Under the pieces are notes generated by a model. It ran no database searches. It worked only from the letters and a program-made list of their open reading frames with translations, and had not been told where the DNA came from. Positions 1 through 7,080 of a stretch of 19,595 nt of DNA are shown piece after piece; position 1 is the first letter of the stretch, and each line of letters opens with the position of its first letter. The position numbers and the translations under genes were made by a program. This DNA is from Bacillota bacterium (GTDB taxonomy: Bacteria; Bacillota; Clostridia; Tissierellales; Peptoniphilaceae), in assembly GCA_023394045.1 (NCBI GenBank), contig JAEXBN010000005.1:1-19595 (forward strand), in the 5' to 3' direction.

Positions 1-624
1 GTCATCGGATTGATCATGGGGGATGTGAAAACTGGTATTATTCTTGGCGCTGCGGTGCAGACGCTGTACATCGGATTGGTCACGCCGGGCGGCACGATGC
101 CGGCGGACGTGAATTACGCTTCTTGGATTGGCATTCCGCTCGCGATGGTCGCGAAAGCAGGAACCGAATACGCCCTAGCGCTGTCGGTTCCCCTGTCCGG
201 CTTGGGCGTCATGGCGGTGTATGGTCTGCTTGCCGTGAACTTGTACTTTATTCATAAGCAGGATGCCTACATTGAACAAGGTCAGCTCGATAAGGCCACG
301 AACATTCCGGTCGTCGGTCAGGTGACGAACTTCTTGTTCCGCTTCCTGCCGATCTTCCTGATTACCTACTTCGGTTCGGATCTGATGAGCAGCATTGTGG
401 CAATGATTCCGCAGCAGGTGCAGGACATTCTGATCATCTTCTCCAATATGCTGCCGCTGGTCGGCTTTATGCTGTTGGTGAAAACGCTGGTTCATCGCGA
501 TTTTGATATGCTGCTCTTCTTGCTGGGATTCGTGCTGATTACGGTCGCCCAGTGGAGCATCATTCCGATTCTCATTCTCGCCATGGTCATCGCATACATG
601 GACTTCAAGGCGCATGAGGCCTAA
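1..624 (+). CDS. PTS mannose/N-acetylhexosamine family, IIC component (5' truncated by window)
   Basis: This is the membrane IIC subunit of a mannose-class (Man family) sugar phosphotransferase system. With IID it forms the channel that brings in a sugar while it is phosphorylated by IIAB. The frame is open from base 1, and residues before the first in-frame TTG/ATG still look like IIC (a GLIMGD stretch), so the true start lies upstream of the window. Visible are the family's GAAVQTLYIG segment, the following PGGTMPAD loop, and several hydrophobic helices up to the C-terminal end in KAHEA. The next gene, IID, starts 14 bp downstream, as in ManYZ/AgaCD pairs. IIA and IIB are presumably upstream. 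Sugar specificity is inferred from the downstream nanE; family membership itself is secure. Confidence 0.93.
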   Translation, partial: VIGLIMGDVKTGIILGAAVQTLYIGLVTPGGTMPADVNYASWIGIPLAMVAKAGTEYALALSVPLSGLGVMAVYGLLAVNLYFIHKQDAYIEQGQLDKATNIPVVGQVTNFLFRFLPIFLITYFGSDLMSSIVAMIPQQVQDILIIFSNMLPLVGFMLLVKTLVHRDFDMLLFLLGFVLITVAQWSIIPILILAMVIAYMDFKAHEA

Positions 625-638
625 GAAAGGAGAACATC

Positions 639-1481
639 ATGGATCAACAAGAATCGAAAAAAGTGATTGCAAAAAAGACGATTCGGAGAGCGTATTGGGA
701 CTGGATGTTCTATAACCTTTCCGTCCAAAACTTCGAACGCATGGAAGGCCCTGCGCTCATCCGCATGTTAGGTCGGGTGCGCGAAGATCTGTATCCGGGA
801 AATCCGGAGAAGCAGAAGGAGATGCTGGCGCGCCACGCGAACTTCTTCAACACCGAGCCGTTCCTCGGCGCCTTGGTTCCGGGCATCGTGCTCGGTATGG
901 AATACGAGATGGCACAGGGCGACAGCGATGTCTCCAATGAGCTCATCAACTCGTTCAAGACCGCTTTGATGGGACCGCTTGCCGGTATCGGGGATTCCCT
1001 TCTTCCGGGCACGCTCATTCCGATTTTATTGAGTATTGCTTTGGGTCTTTCGCAGAATGGCTCGATTCTCGGTCCGCTGTTCTATGTGGTCGTGTTCTTG
1101 GGCATCATGCTTCCGCTCACCTACTTCCTGTTTTCGAGCGGTGCCAAAGCCGGTGCGAAAGCGGCGGAGGACATCCTGACCAGCGGCGTGAAAGACAAAG
1201 TCGTCAGCGCCGCCGAAATCGTCGGTTTGATCGTCATCGGTGCGGTCACGGCGCAATACACGCATGTCAATATTGGCTGGGTATTTCAGAACGGCGAACT
1301 GCAGATCAAGATTGCAGAGATTCTCAACTCGATCATTCCGGGTCTTTCGGTGCTCCTTCTGGTTTTCTTAACGTACTGGCTGATGATTAAGAAGAACTGG
1401 GGCATCCTCAAGGTCATGGGGCTGTACGCGATTCTGTCGGTCGTCGGATATTTCATCGGCATGCTGAGCGCGGCGGCCTAA
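639..1481 (+). CDS. PTS mannose/N-acetylhexosamine family, IID component
   Basis: This is the second membrane subunit of the mannose-class PTS permease, 280 residues, the usual length for IID. The N-terminal half is soluble and family-typical: RRAYWDWMFYNLSVQNFERM near residues 17-36, then the HANFFNTEPFLGALVPGIVLG block near 69-89 that corresponds to the conserved HxxFFNTxP region of IID proteins. Next come the GPLAGIGDSLLPGTLIPI block (about residues 112-129) and hydrophobic helices to the C-terminus. The ATG is preceded by AAGGAG (626-631) at good spacing. It lies directly downstream of IIC and upstream of nanE, so transport and epimerisation are very likely co-transcribed. Substrates taken up by Man-class PTSs include mannose, glucosamine, GlcNAc, GalNAc and ManNAc; nanE favours ManNAc here, which is inference. 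Confidence 0.94.
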   Translation: MDQQESKKVIAKKTIRRAYWDWMFYNLSVQNFERMEGPALIRMLGRVREDLYPGNPEKQKEMLARHANFFNTEPFLGALVPGIVLGMEYEMAQGDSDVSNELINSFKTALMGPLAGIGDSLLPGTLIPILLSIALGLSQNGSILGPLFYVVVFLGIMLPLTYFLFSSGAKAGAKAAEDILTSGVKDKVVSAAEIVGLIVIGAVTAQYTHVNIGWVFQNGELQIKIAEILNSIIPGLSVLLLVFLTYWLMIKKNWGILKVMGLYAILSVVGYFIGMLSAAA

Positions 1482-1508
1482 TACGCTTGGTCTAGTGAGG
1501 AGGCAAGT

Positions 1509-2225
1509 TTGAAGCCTGTGGTTCAACAACTCATCGGGAAACTCATCATTTCCTGCCAGGCCTATGAAGATACGCCGCTTTATGGTCCGGAAAATATGGC
1601 AATCATGGCGAAAAGTGCGGTGCTCGGCGGCGCGGATGGCATCCGCGCTTGCTGGCCGCAGGATATCCGCGCGATCAAAGATGCCGTGGACGTGCCCGTG
1701 ATTGGGATCTATAAGGAAACCGGCAACGGCGATCCGCTCGACCATGTGATCATCACGCCGACGCTCGAACGTGCCAAAGAGGTGGTTGAGGCTGGCGCGG
1801 ACATTCTGGCGCTCGATTGCACGATTCGCGAGAGCCGTCCGTTTGAGGCGCTTGAGGCGTTGCTGCGTGCCATCCGCGATGCCTATCCCGACATCCCGAT
1901 CATGGCCGATTTGGCGACGATTGAAGAAGCGGAGCGTGCAGCCTCCACGGGAATGGTCGACATCATCTCGACGACGCTTTCCGGCTATACGCGCAACACG
2001 CTGGGTCAGGCGAGCGAAAAGCCCGATGTGGACTTCGTGCGCGCGGTGAAAGAGCGTGTATCGCTGCCCGTGAACGCCGAAGGACGGGTTTGGGAGCTGG
2101 CTGATCTCGATGCCGTCATGGCCGCTGGAGCCGACATGGTCACGATCGGAACGGCCGTGACCCGTCCGCATCTGATTACGGCGCGGTTCAAGCGTGAGCA
2201 TGATCGCATGTTAGAGGCGCAATGA
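1509..2225 (+). CDS. nanE: N-acetylmannosamine-6-phosphate 2-epimerase (NanE)
   Basis: The enzyme converts ManNAc-6-P to GlcNAc-6-P in the cytoplasm, the step that feeds ManNAc and sialic acid into amino-sugar catabolism. The 238 residues form a TIM barrel of typical NanE length. Landmarks are ISCQAYEDTPLYGP (14-27), GADGIRACWPQDI (41-53), the GIYKETG strand with the expected catalytic Lys69, LALDCTIRESRP (100-111), and VNAEGRVW (188-195) with the expected acid/base Glu191; Lys/Glu are the known catalytic pair of the Clostridium perfringens enzyme. The start is a TTG at 1509: GAGGAGG at 1497-1503 sits five bases before it and no ATG is suitably placed. The gene follows PTS IID by 27 bp and its stop overlaps the next start. 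No nanA (lyase) or nanK (kinase) is in view; a PTS that delivers ManNAc-6-P would make the kinase unnecessary. Confidence 0.95.
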   Translation: MKPVVQQLIGKLIISCQAYEDTPLYGPENMAIMAKSAVLGGADGIRACWPQDIRAIKDAVDVPVIGIYKETGNGDPLDHVIITPTLERAKEVVEAGADILALDCTIRESRPFEALEALLRAIRDAYPDIPIMADLATIEEAERAASTGMVDIISTTLSGYTRNTLGQASEKPDVDFVRAVKERVSLPVNAEGRVWELADLDAVMAAGADMVTIGTAVTRPHLITARFKREHDRMLEAQ

Positions 2226-2749
2226 TGTTCGATTTTCGTTTCAAGCTCCAGCAGGAGGAGTATCTCGAATTTTTACTCTATCAGTATTCATCACAGCAGG
2301 CGATGCGGCGCATTCGCCTGCTGCTGCACGTTTCCGTACCGCTGCTTTTTCTCGTGTTGGTCCTCGCGTTTTGTCTCTGGAATCCGTATGTCCTCACGAT
2401 CGCCGTGGTGCTGTCGATGCTTTATGTTATGGTGCTTTTTCCGCCGCTCTGGGCGAAACTCATGCAGCTTCAGATTGAGAAGCAGCTTGATGAGCGTGGC
2501 GGCTTCCAGCTGGCACCGCTGGAGTATGTTTTCGGCGAGACTGCCGTTTCGGTGAACCAGAAGAGCCTTTCGTATGCGGATCTCCAAGGCATCCTGCCGC
2601 TTGCATCCGAGTACGTGGTCGCATTCCGGGGAACCCCAAGCCGGCGGCCGGTCAACCTGATTCTTCCCTACAGGCTGATGAAAAAAGCGGAAGAGCGCGA
2701 GCGTTTTGAGAATTTTATCGAATCGAAATGGATGAAGGAGTGGAAGTAA
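2222..2749 (+). CDS. YcxB-like membrane-anchored protein
   Basis: This is a small membrane protein of about 175 residues with no known biochemical role. It has a short N-terminal cytosolic stretch (FDFRFKLQQEEYLEFLLYQY), then two adjacent hydrophobic helices (about residues 35-58 and 59-80), then a C-terminal soluble beta-rich domain containing FGETAVSV and NLILPYRLM. This layout matches the YcxB-like family, in which two TM helices are followed by a PH-like cytosolic domain. Two consecutive ATGs (2222 and 2225) are possible starts; the first overlaps the nanE stop (ATGA), implying translational coupling. Its own stop overlaps the start of the next gene in the same way. Its place in a sugar-uptake operon suggests a membrane accessory role, but nothing in the sequence shows this directly. 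Confidence 0.72.
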   Translation: MMFDFRFKLQQEEYLEFLLYQYSSQQAMRRIRLLLHVSVPLLFLVLVLAFCLWNPYVLTIAVVLSMLYVMVLFPPLWAKLMQLQIEKQLDERGGFQLAPLEYVFGETAVSVNQKSLSYADLQGILPLASEYVVAFRGTPSRRPVNLILPYRLMKKAEERERFENFIESKWMKEWK

Positions 2750-4017
2750 TGCGCGCAGGATTTGCTCAGAAGGAGATCACGCCGGAGCTTCCGGTGCAGC
2801 TGATCGGAGAGAACCGTGTGGCGCATACCGTTCACGACCCACTGGCCGTCCATGTGGGTGTCTTTGAATCGGAGCCGGATCAACCACTTCTGCTCCTCGT
2901 TTCGGCCGATTTGATCGCGATTGACGGTCTGTTGCTCCGCCTCATTCAACAGAAGCTCGCCACCGTTTCTGAGCGGCGCCTTCGCCAGGCGCATCTCCTT
3001 CTCGGCGCGATTCACACCCATAGTGCGCCGGGCGGCACCGTGAACACGACCGATGCGGATTCGATCCTGCGAGGACAGGATAGGATCTTTGGGAAGACAA
3101 ACCCGGACTATCTCGAAAAGGTTGCTGATGCCGCCCTTCAAGCCATGGGTACGGCATTGGATAAACTCGAGCCCGTGTGCGTGCGCCTCAAGCGCTTTGC
3201 CCTGGAGGGCATCGGCACCAACCGTGATGACTCTGCGCTGCCCGCAGATTCCCGCGCTTTTGGTCTCGCCTTTGTCGGCGCCTGCGAGCAGAATCTGCTC
3301 CTGCATTTTTCGTGCCATCCCACCGTGCTCAAGGGAACGGAGGTCAGTGCTGACCTTCTCTGGGGCATCGGCGCAGCATTGCCCGATTTTGAGACGATCG
3401 TCTTCTTCAATGGAGATGCGGGTGATATTTCGACGCGTTTTACGCGCACGAGTACCGACTTTGCGCAGATTGAGCGCTATCAGGCACGCTTTGCGGACGC
3501 TTGGATCGCAGTGCCGTGGCAGGACGTATCCGCGCCTTCCTTCTCGATTCATTCTGTCACGGTCGAGGTTCCGACCCGTTCCGTACTGCCTCTCCCGGAT
3601 CTGACTCGCGCCCTAGCCGATGCCGATCGGGCGGCAGCCGAGGCGCATCAAGTCCATCCGAACAGCGGGATCCTCCGCTTGGCGGAGTCCCGCGCCGAAG
3701 GACTTCGCGCTGCCATGCAAGCTCGTGGCGCGTTATCACGCCACATCTCGGTGACGATGCCGATATCGTTCTTGTCGTTTTGCGGATTGCGCATCATCAC
3801 GTATCCCGGCGAGCTGTTCTCCTCTCTGGTTCGCGAGGGGGGATGGGAGACACTGCCTTACTTCTTTTGCTATACCAATGGTTATACGATGTACCTCGCC
3901 GACAAGGCCGCACATGCGCGTGGAGATTACGAAGCCATGGCGAGCTTTTTCGGCGAGGGAACCGGAGAAGAGGTGATGGGGTGGATGCGGGAGCAGGCGC
4001 TGCTCATCGATTGGTAG
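2749..4017 (+). CDS. Neutral/alkaline ceramidase-family metal hydrolase, cytoplasmic short form
   Basis: This 422-residue protein resembles the catalytic domain of neutral/alkaline ceramidases, zinc amidases that cleave N-acyl bonds. Visible landmarks are the N-terminal AGFAQKEITPE block, HTHSAPGG (89-96) for zinc binding, FSCHPT with His190, NGDAGDIS (221-228) corresponding to the family's GDVS motif with its nucleophilic Ser (Ser228 here), TYPGE with Glu355, and NGYTMYLADK (377-386), which matches the Tyr-containing zinc-ligand region. The set of metal and catalytic positions therefore looks intact. Full ceramidases run well over 600 residues and are secreted; this one lacks a signal peptide and the long C-terminal domain. 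The start at 2749 overlaps the previous stop (TAATG) and is preceded by AAGGAG; an ATG at 2728 is less likely. Its substrate is unknown, and the PTS-nanE context suggests an N-acyl amino-sugar compound rather than ceramide. Confidence 0.82.
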   Translation: MRAGFAQKEITPELPVQLIGENRVAHTVHDPLAVHVGVFESEPDQPLLLLVSADLIAIDGLLLRLIQQKLATVSERRLRQAHLLLGAIHTHSAPGGTVNTTDADSILRGQDRIFGKTNPDYLEKVADAALQAMGTALDKLEPVCVRLKRFALEGIGTNRDDSALPADSRAFGLAFVGACEQNLLLHFSCHPTVLKGTEVSADLLWGIGAALPDFETIVFFNGDAGDISTRFTRTSTDFAQIERYQARFADAWIAVPWQDVSAPSFSIHSVTVEVPTRSVLPLPDLTRALADADRAAAEAHQVHPNSGILRLAESRAEGLRAAMQARGALSRHISVTMPISFLSFCGLRIITYPGELFSSLVREGGWETLPYFFCYTNGYTMYLADKAAHARGDYEAMASFFGEGTGEEVMGWMREQALLIDW

Positions 4018-4108
4018 CGCAAGGATCTGTTGAAAGCGCCTCAGAGGAGATGCCCTGAGGAGATCCGGGACCCCCTGAACACCGAAGGATGGTGGGCAGA
4101 GTTGACAT

Positions 4109-4159
4109 AAAAAATCCCTGCCCACACGCTTTTTGAAGCGGCTGTGGACAGGGATTTTT
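4109..4159. terminator. Bidirectional intrinsic terminator (end of nanE operon and mscL)
   Basis: A long inverted repeat has A-run, ATCCCTG, then CCACA and CGC on the left (4109-4129), a short T-rich loop, and the matching GCG, TGTGG, CAGGGAT and T-run on the right (4138-4159). The A/T runs on both flanks give a U-tract on either strand, which suits its position between two converging genes. Its right edge is only two bases from the mscL stop. Confidence 0.9.
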
Positions 4160-4161
4160 CG

Positions 4162-4551
4162 TTAGTTCAATTCTGAGGTGCAATGCGGGCAGCGTGTTGC
4201 ATCAATGGCAATTTCGCTCTTGCAGTACGGACAGATTTTGGTGGCCGGCGCAGCTTCTTCTTGATGCCTGCGGAAGCGATTCATCGTCTTGACAATCAGG
4301 AAGAGGATGAAGGCGATGATCAGGAACGAGAAGACCGTATTGAGAAAATTTCCAATCGCAAACGTGATCGGTCCTGCTTGAATCACCCATTCCTTGAAGT
4401 TGATTCCATTGAGAAAAACATTGAGCAGCGGCGTGAGGAGATCCGCCACCAGTGAGTCCACGATGGCTTTGAAGGCGGCACCAAGGATGATGCCGATGGC
4501 CATATCGAGAACATTTCCCTTTGCAATAAATTCCTTAAATTCTTTTAGCAT
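4162..4551 (-). CDS. mscL: Large-conductance mechanosensitive channel MscL with C-terminal Cys4 motif
   Basis: MscL is the homopentameric inner-membrane valve that opens under membrane tension and releases solutes during hypo-osmotic shock. The N-terminus LKEFKEFIAKGNVLDMAIG (2-20) and the first pore helix through VADLLTPLL (35-43) are diagnostic. A periplasmic loop (about 44-66) and the second helix (about 67-90) follow. After the usual amphipathic RFRRHQEE tail the protein ends in CPYC (107-110) and CPHC (121-124), a zinc-ribbon-like Cys4 motif absent from E. coli MscL but found in some Gram-positive homologues. The start at 4551 was chosen because AAGGA lies six bases upstream; an in-frame ATG at 4557 overlaps that ribosome site and would add only two residues. 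The gene has its own promoter and shares a terminator with the convergent operon. Confidence 0.96.
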   Translation of the reverse strand: MLKEFKEFIAKGNVLDMAIGIILGAAFKAIVDSLVADLLTPLLNVFLNGINFKEWVIQAGPITFAIGNFLNTVFSFLIIAFILFLIVKTMNRFRRHQEEAAPATKICPYCKSEIAIDATRCPHCTSELN

Positions 4552-4584
4552 AATCATTCCTTATTTGATGTTCTGTTTCATGCC

Positions 4585-4603
4585 CTGAGACGCAGCGCCT
4601 CAG
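4585..4603 (-). promoter_or_regulatory. Hairpin in the mscL 5' leader
   Basis: On the minus strand an 8-bp stem (CTGAGGCG with CGTCTCAG, one G-U pair) encloses a three-base loop in the roughly 85-base leader between the mscL promoter and start codon. There is no U-run after it, so it is not a terminator. It may stabilise the transcript or be neutral; no known riboswitch fold is recognised. Confidence 0.4.
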
Positions 4604-4643
4604 CTTTCGTCGTTTCGGCTGATCCATCAACCGATTAACGCAT

Positions 4644-4672
4644 ATCATACCCCGGCGAACGGAAAGTAACAA
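4644..4672 (-). promoter_or_regulatory. Sigma-A type promoter for mscL
   Basis: Read on the minus strand, TTGTTA (4672-4667) and TATGAT (4649-4644) are separated by exactly 17 bases. Both boxes are close to consensus, and the site lies about 95 bases upstream of the mscL start in the gap shared with the divergent hppA. Confidence 0.62.
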
Positions 4673-4735
4673 GCCGGAGGATAAAAATAAAAAAAGGAAG
4701 AAGTCGTATGAAACGGCGATGAAAACGATACAAAA

Positions 4736-4765
4736 TTGACGCTACATGTCTATAATGAATACAAC
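4736..4765 (+). promoter_or_regulatory. Probable promoter region of hppA
   Basis: A perfect TATAAT lies at 4751-4756, about 54 bases before the hppA ATG. The nearby TTGACG (4736-4741) is only 9 bases from it, too close to act as its -35 box. TTGACG could instead pair with TACAAC (4760-4765) at 18 bases. Which -10 is used cannot be decided by eye. The rest of the 4558-4809 gap holds the mscL leader and promoter. Confidence 0.42.
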
Positions 4766-4809
4766 TAATGGACGCAAGAGGGCGTTTGAACGGATTTATG
4801 GAGGTGACA

Positions 4810-6789
4810 ATGATCTTTTTAGCTATCATCGCGATCATTGTTGGCGCGGGCGCGATCGCGCTGGCAGTGATGAAATTGCAGGCCATTCAAAAGATGCCTG
4901 CTGGATCACGGGAAATGGTTCGCATCGCCGGGCTGAACCGTACGGGTGCGTTTGCGTTTTTGAAACGTGAGTATACCGTGATTTCAGTTTTGATGATTGT
5001 CGTGTTTTTACTGATTGGCTTGGTGTTGCATTCCTGGGGACAGGCGCTGTGCTTTTTGGTTGGCGCGGTATTTTCGATGCTGGCTGGTCTGTTGGGCATG
5101 AATTCTGCGACGCTGGCCAATGTTCGCACGACGAACGCGGCAGCAACAAAGGGGATCAATGAGGCGCTGCAGGTCGCGTTTTACAGCGGATCGGTCATGG
5201 GGCTCGTCGTCGTTGGTCTTGGTGCCATCGGCGCCAGCATCTTTTATCTGATTTTCCGCGACGTGAGCATCGTCATGGGATTCAGTCTCGGAGCATCGTT
5301 TGTGGCGCTGTTTGCCCGCGTGGGAGGCGGAATTTACACAAAGGCAGCGGATGTTGGCGCGGATCTGGTCGGTAAGGTAGAGGTTGGAATTCCGGAAGAT
5401 GATCCGCGCAACCCAGCGGTGATTGCGGATAATGTGGGCGACAACGTCGGCGATGTCGCCGGCATGGGGGCGGATTTATTCGAGTCCTACGTCGGAGCGA
5501 TCCTTTCTGCGTTGGCACTGGGAACCCTGGCTTTTCAGGAGCGCGGAATTCAGTATGCGTTTGCGTTGGTATTTTGCGGACTGATTGCAGCAATTGTCGG
5601 CATCCAATCGGTTCGCGGATCGGAAAATCCGCAGCATTCGCTGAATATGGGCACCTTTATTTCTGCGGCGATTCTTCTGGGAATGGCGTTAATTTTCAGC
5701 TTCATCGTTTTCGGGGAAATCCGTCCGTTTATTCCGGTGCTCGTTGGCATTGTGGTCGGTCTGGCAATCTCGAAAATTACGGAAGTGTACACGTCGGAAT
5801 CCTTCCCCTTTGTGAAGAAGATTGCGCAGGAATCCACGACGGGATCCGCCACCAATATCATTTCTGGTTTGTCTGTGGGCATGAATTCCACGGCGCTTCC
5901 CATTCTTTTTATCGCCTTCGGAATCATAATTTCCTATACGGCGTTGGTGCCGATTGGAGTCAATGCCGGGCTGTACGCGATTGCGCTTGCGGCGCTGGGC
6001 ATGCTGGCGACTTGCGCGATGACCATCGCTGTCGATGCTTACGGGCCTGTGGCCGATAATGCGGGCGGAATCGCGGAGATGACCGCATTGCCGGAAGAGG
6101 TGCGTGCCATCACCGATAAACTGGATTCCGTCGGAAATACGACGGCGGCGATTGGAAAGGGGTTTGCGATCGGCTCTGCGGCCTTGACGGCCTTGTCGCT
6201 GTTTGCTTCGTTTACGCAAAGCGCTCATCTTAATGCTTTGGATATTACGCAGCCGACCGTGATTGCCGGCACATTTATTGGAGGCATGCTGCCCTTCTTG
6301 TTCTCAGCGCTCACCATGAATGCGGTGGGCGATGCGGCCAACGCCATGGTAGAAGAAGTGCGCGGTCAGTTTCGGAACAAGCCGGGCATCATGGACGGTA
6401 CACAGGAGCCGGATTATGGACGCTGCATCGATATTTCCACACAGGCGTCTCTTAAGAAAATGATTCTTCCAGGCCTTCTGGCGGTCGTGGTTCCCATTGC
6501 CGTGGGGATGGTGCTTGGCGTTGAGGCGCTGGGCGGTCTTCTGGTCGGAGGATTGATCACGGGCGTGCTGCTGGCGATCATGATGGCCAATGCGGGCGGC
6601 GCCTGGGATAATGCGAAAAAATATATTGAGACGGGTGCACATGGCGGTAAAGGAAGCACGGCGCATAAAGCGGCGGTAACCGGAGATACCGTTGGCGATC
6701 CGTTCAAGGATACGTCGGGACCGTCCATCAATATTTTGATTAAACTGATGACGACGGTGTCGCTGATTTTTATCCCGCTGTTTCTGTAG
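4810..6789 (+). CDS. hppA: K+-stimulated membrane-bound ion-pumping pyrophosphatase
   Basis: This integral membrane enzyme hydrolyses pyrophosphate and uses the energy to pump Na+ or H+ out of the cytoplasm. At 659 residues with about 16 hydrophobic helices it is full length. The substrate site is intact: GGGIYTKAADVGADLVGKVE (172-191), then DDPRNPAVIADNVGDNVGD (197-215) and GADLFESY (220-227), with a further Asp-rich segment at AVDAYGPVADNAGG (407-420) and GDTVGDPFKDTSGPS near the C-terminus. GNTTAAIGKG (442-451) has Ala at 446 and Gly at 449; Ala rather than Lys at the first site is the known mark of K+-dependent enzymes. Whether Na+ or H+ is pumped is not decided here. The start at 4810 is preceded by GGAGG five bases upstream; upstream in-frame ATGs at 4768 and 4798 lack this. 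Transcribed alone, it ends at a strong hairpin. Confidence 0.96.
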   Translation: MIFLAIIAIIVGAGAIALAVMKLQAIQKMPAGSREMVRIAGLNRTGAFAFLKREYTVISVLMIVVFLLIGLVLHSWGQALCFLVGAVFSMLAGLLGMNSATLANVRTTNAAATKGINEALQVAFYSGSVMGLVVVGLGAIGASIFYLIFRDVSIVMGFSLGASFVALFARVGGGIYTKAADVGADLVGKVEVGIPEDDPRNPAVIADNVGDNVGDVAGMGADLFESYVGAILSALALGTLAFQERGIQYAFALVFCGLIAAIVGIQSVRGSENPQHSLNMGTFISAAILLGMALIFSFIVFGEIRPFIPVLVGIVVGLAISKITEVYTSESFPFVKKIAQESTTGSATNIISGLSVGMNSTALPILFIAFGIIISYTALVPIGVNAGLYAIALAALGMLATCAMTIAVDAYGPVADNAGGIAEMTALPEEVRAITDKLDSVGNTTAAIGKGFAIGSAALTALSLFASFTQSAHLNALDITQPTVIAGTFIGGMLPFLFSALTMNAVGDAANAMVEEVRGQFRNKPGIMDGTQEPDYGRCIDISTQASLKKMILPGLLAVVVPIAVGMVLGVEALGGLLVGGLITGVLLAIMMANAGGAWDNAKKYIETGAHGGKGSTAHKAAVTGDTVGDPFKDTSGPSINILIKLMTTVSLIFIPLFL

Positions 6790-6855
6790 CGATTTGCGTG
6801 ATGGAGGGGAAATGCCCTAGCGTTGGCCGGAGATCTGATGCTAGCGGTGGAAAAT

Positions 6856-6922
6856 AAAAAGGCGGATTCAGAGGATGTGTTGTCGCTTCCCTGCGATGGC
6901 GCGCCTCTGATCCGCCTTTTTT
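6856..6922 (+). terminator. Intrinsic terminator of hppA
   Basis: The left arm (6856-6874: A-run, GGCGGAT, T, CAGAGG) pairs with the right arm (6904-6922: CCTCTG, ATCCGCC, T-run), leaving one bulged T and a loop of about 29 bases. The right arm ends in six Ts. The left-hand A-run could also make it work on the other strand. It occupies most of the 6790-7080 gap together with the next promoter. Confidence 0.85.
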
Positions 6923-7008
6923 ATGAAAATATTGTGAAAGTGATGCAATCCAGACAACACTTGAAACGTTTGTGCGGAAGGGCTTTTGTCTTGGACGGAC
7001 ACGACGAT

Positions 7009-7024
7009 GATCGCGTTTGCGATC
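7009..7024. promoter_or_regulatory. Inverted repeat, candidate operator of the AEC transporter gene
   Basis: GATCGC (7009-7014) and GCGATC (7019-7024) form a perfect inverted repeat around GTTT. It ends four bases before the extended -10 element of the following gene, so a bound regulator there would touch RNA polymerase. No known regulator motif was recognised. Confidence 0.4.
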
Positions 7025-7027
7025 GTT

Positions 7028-7042
7028 TGTTATAATTATAAT
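7028..7042 (+). promoter_or_regulatory. Extended -10 promoter of the AEC transporter gene
   Basis: TGTTATAAT (7028-7036) is a perfect extended -10 element (TGnTATAAT), and a second TATAAT follows immediately at 7037-7042. No clear TTGACA box lies 16-18 bases upstream, which extended -10 promoters do not require. Transcription would start near 7043-7050, giving a leader of about 35 bases. Confidence 0.6.
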
Positions 7043-7080
7043 GATCGTGCAGGAAGGGCGTAGAGAAAAAGGGGCATGAG

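Noticed and set aside
1368..2201. Long minus-strand open frame opposite nanE
   Set aside because: It lies fully antisense to a clear NanE gene, its product is Arg/His-rich and shows no domain; it is a by-product of codon bias.
6823..7035. 70-codon plus-strand open frame after hppA
   Set aside because: It runs across the hppA terminator hairpin and the next promoter, has no ribosome site and no recognisable product.
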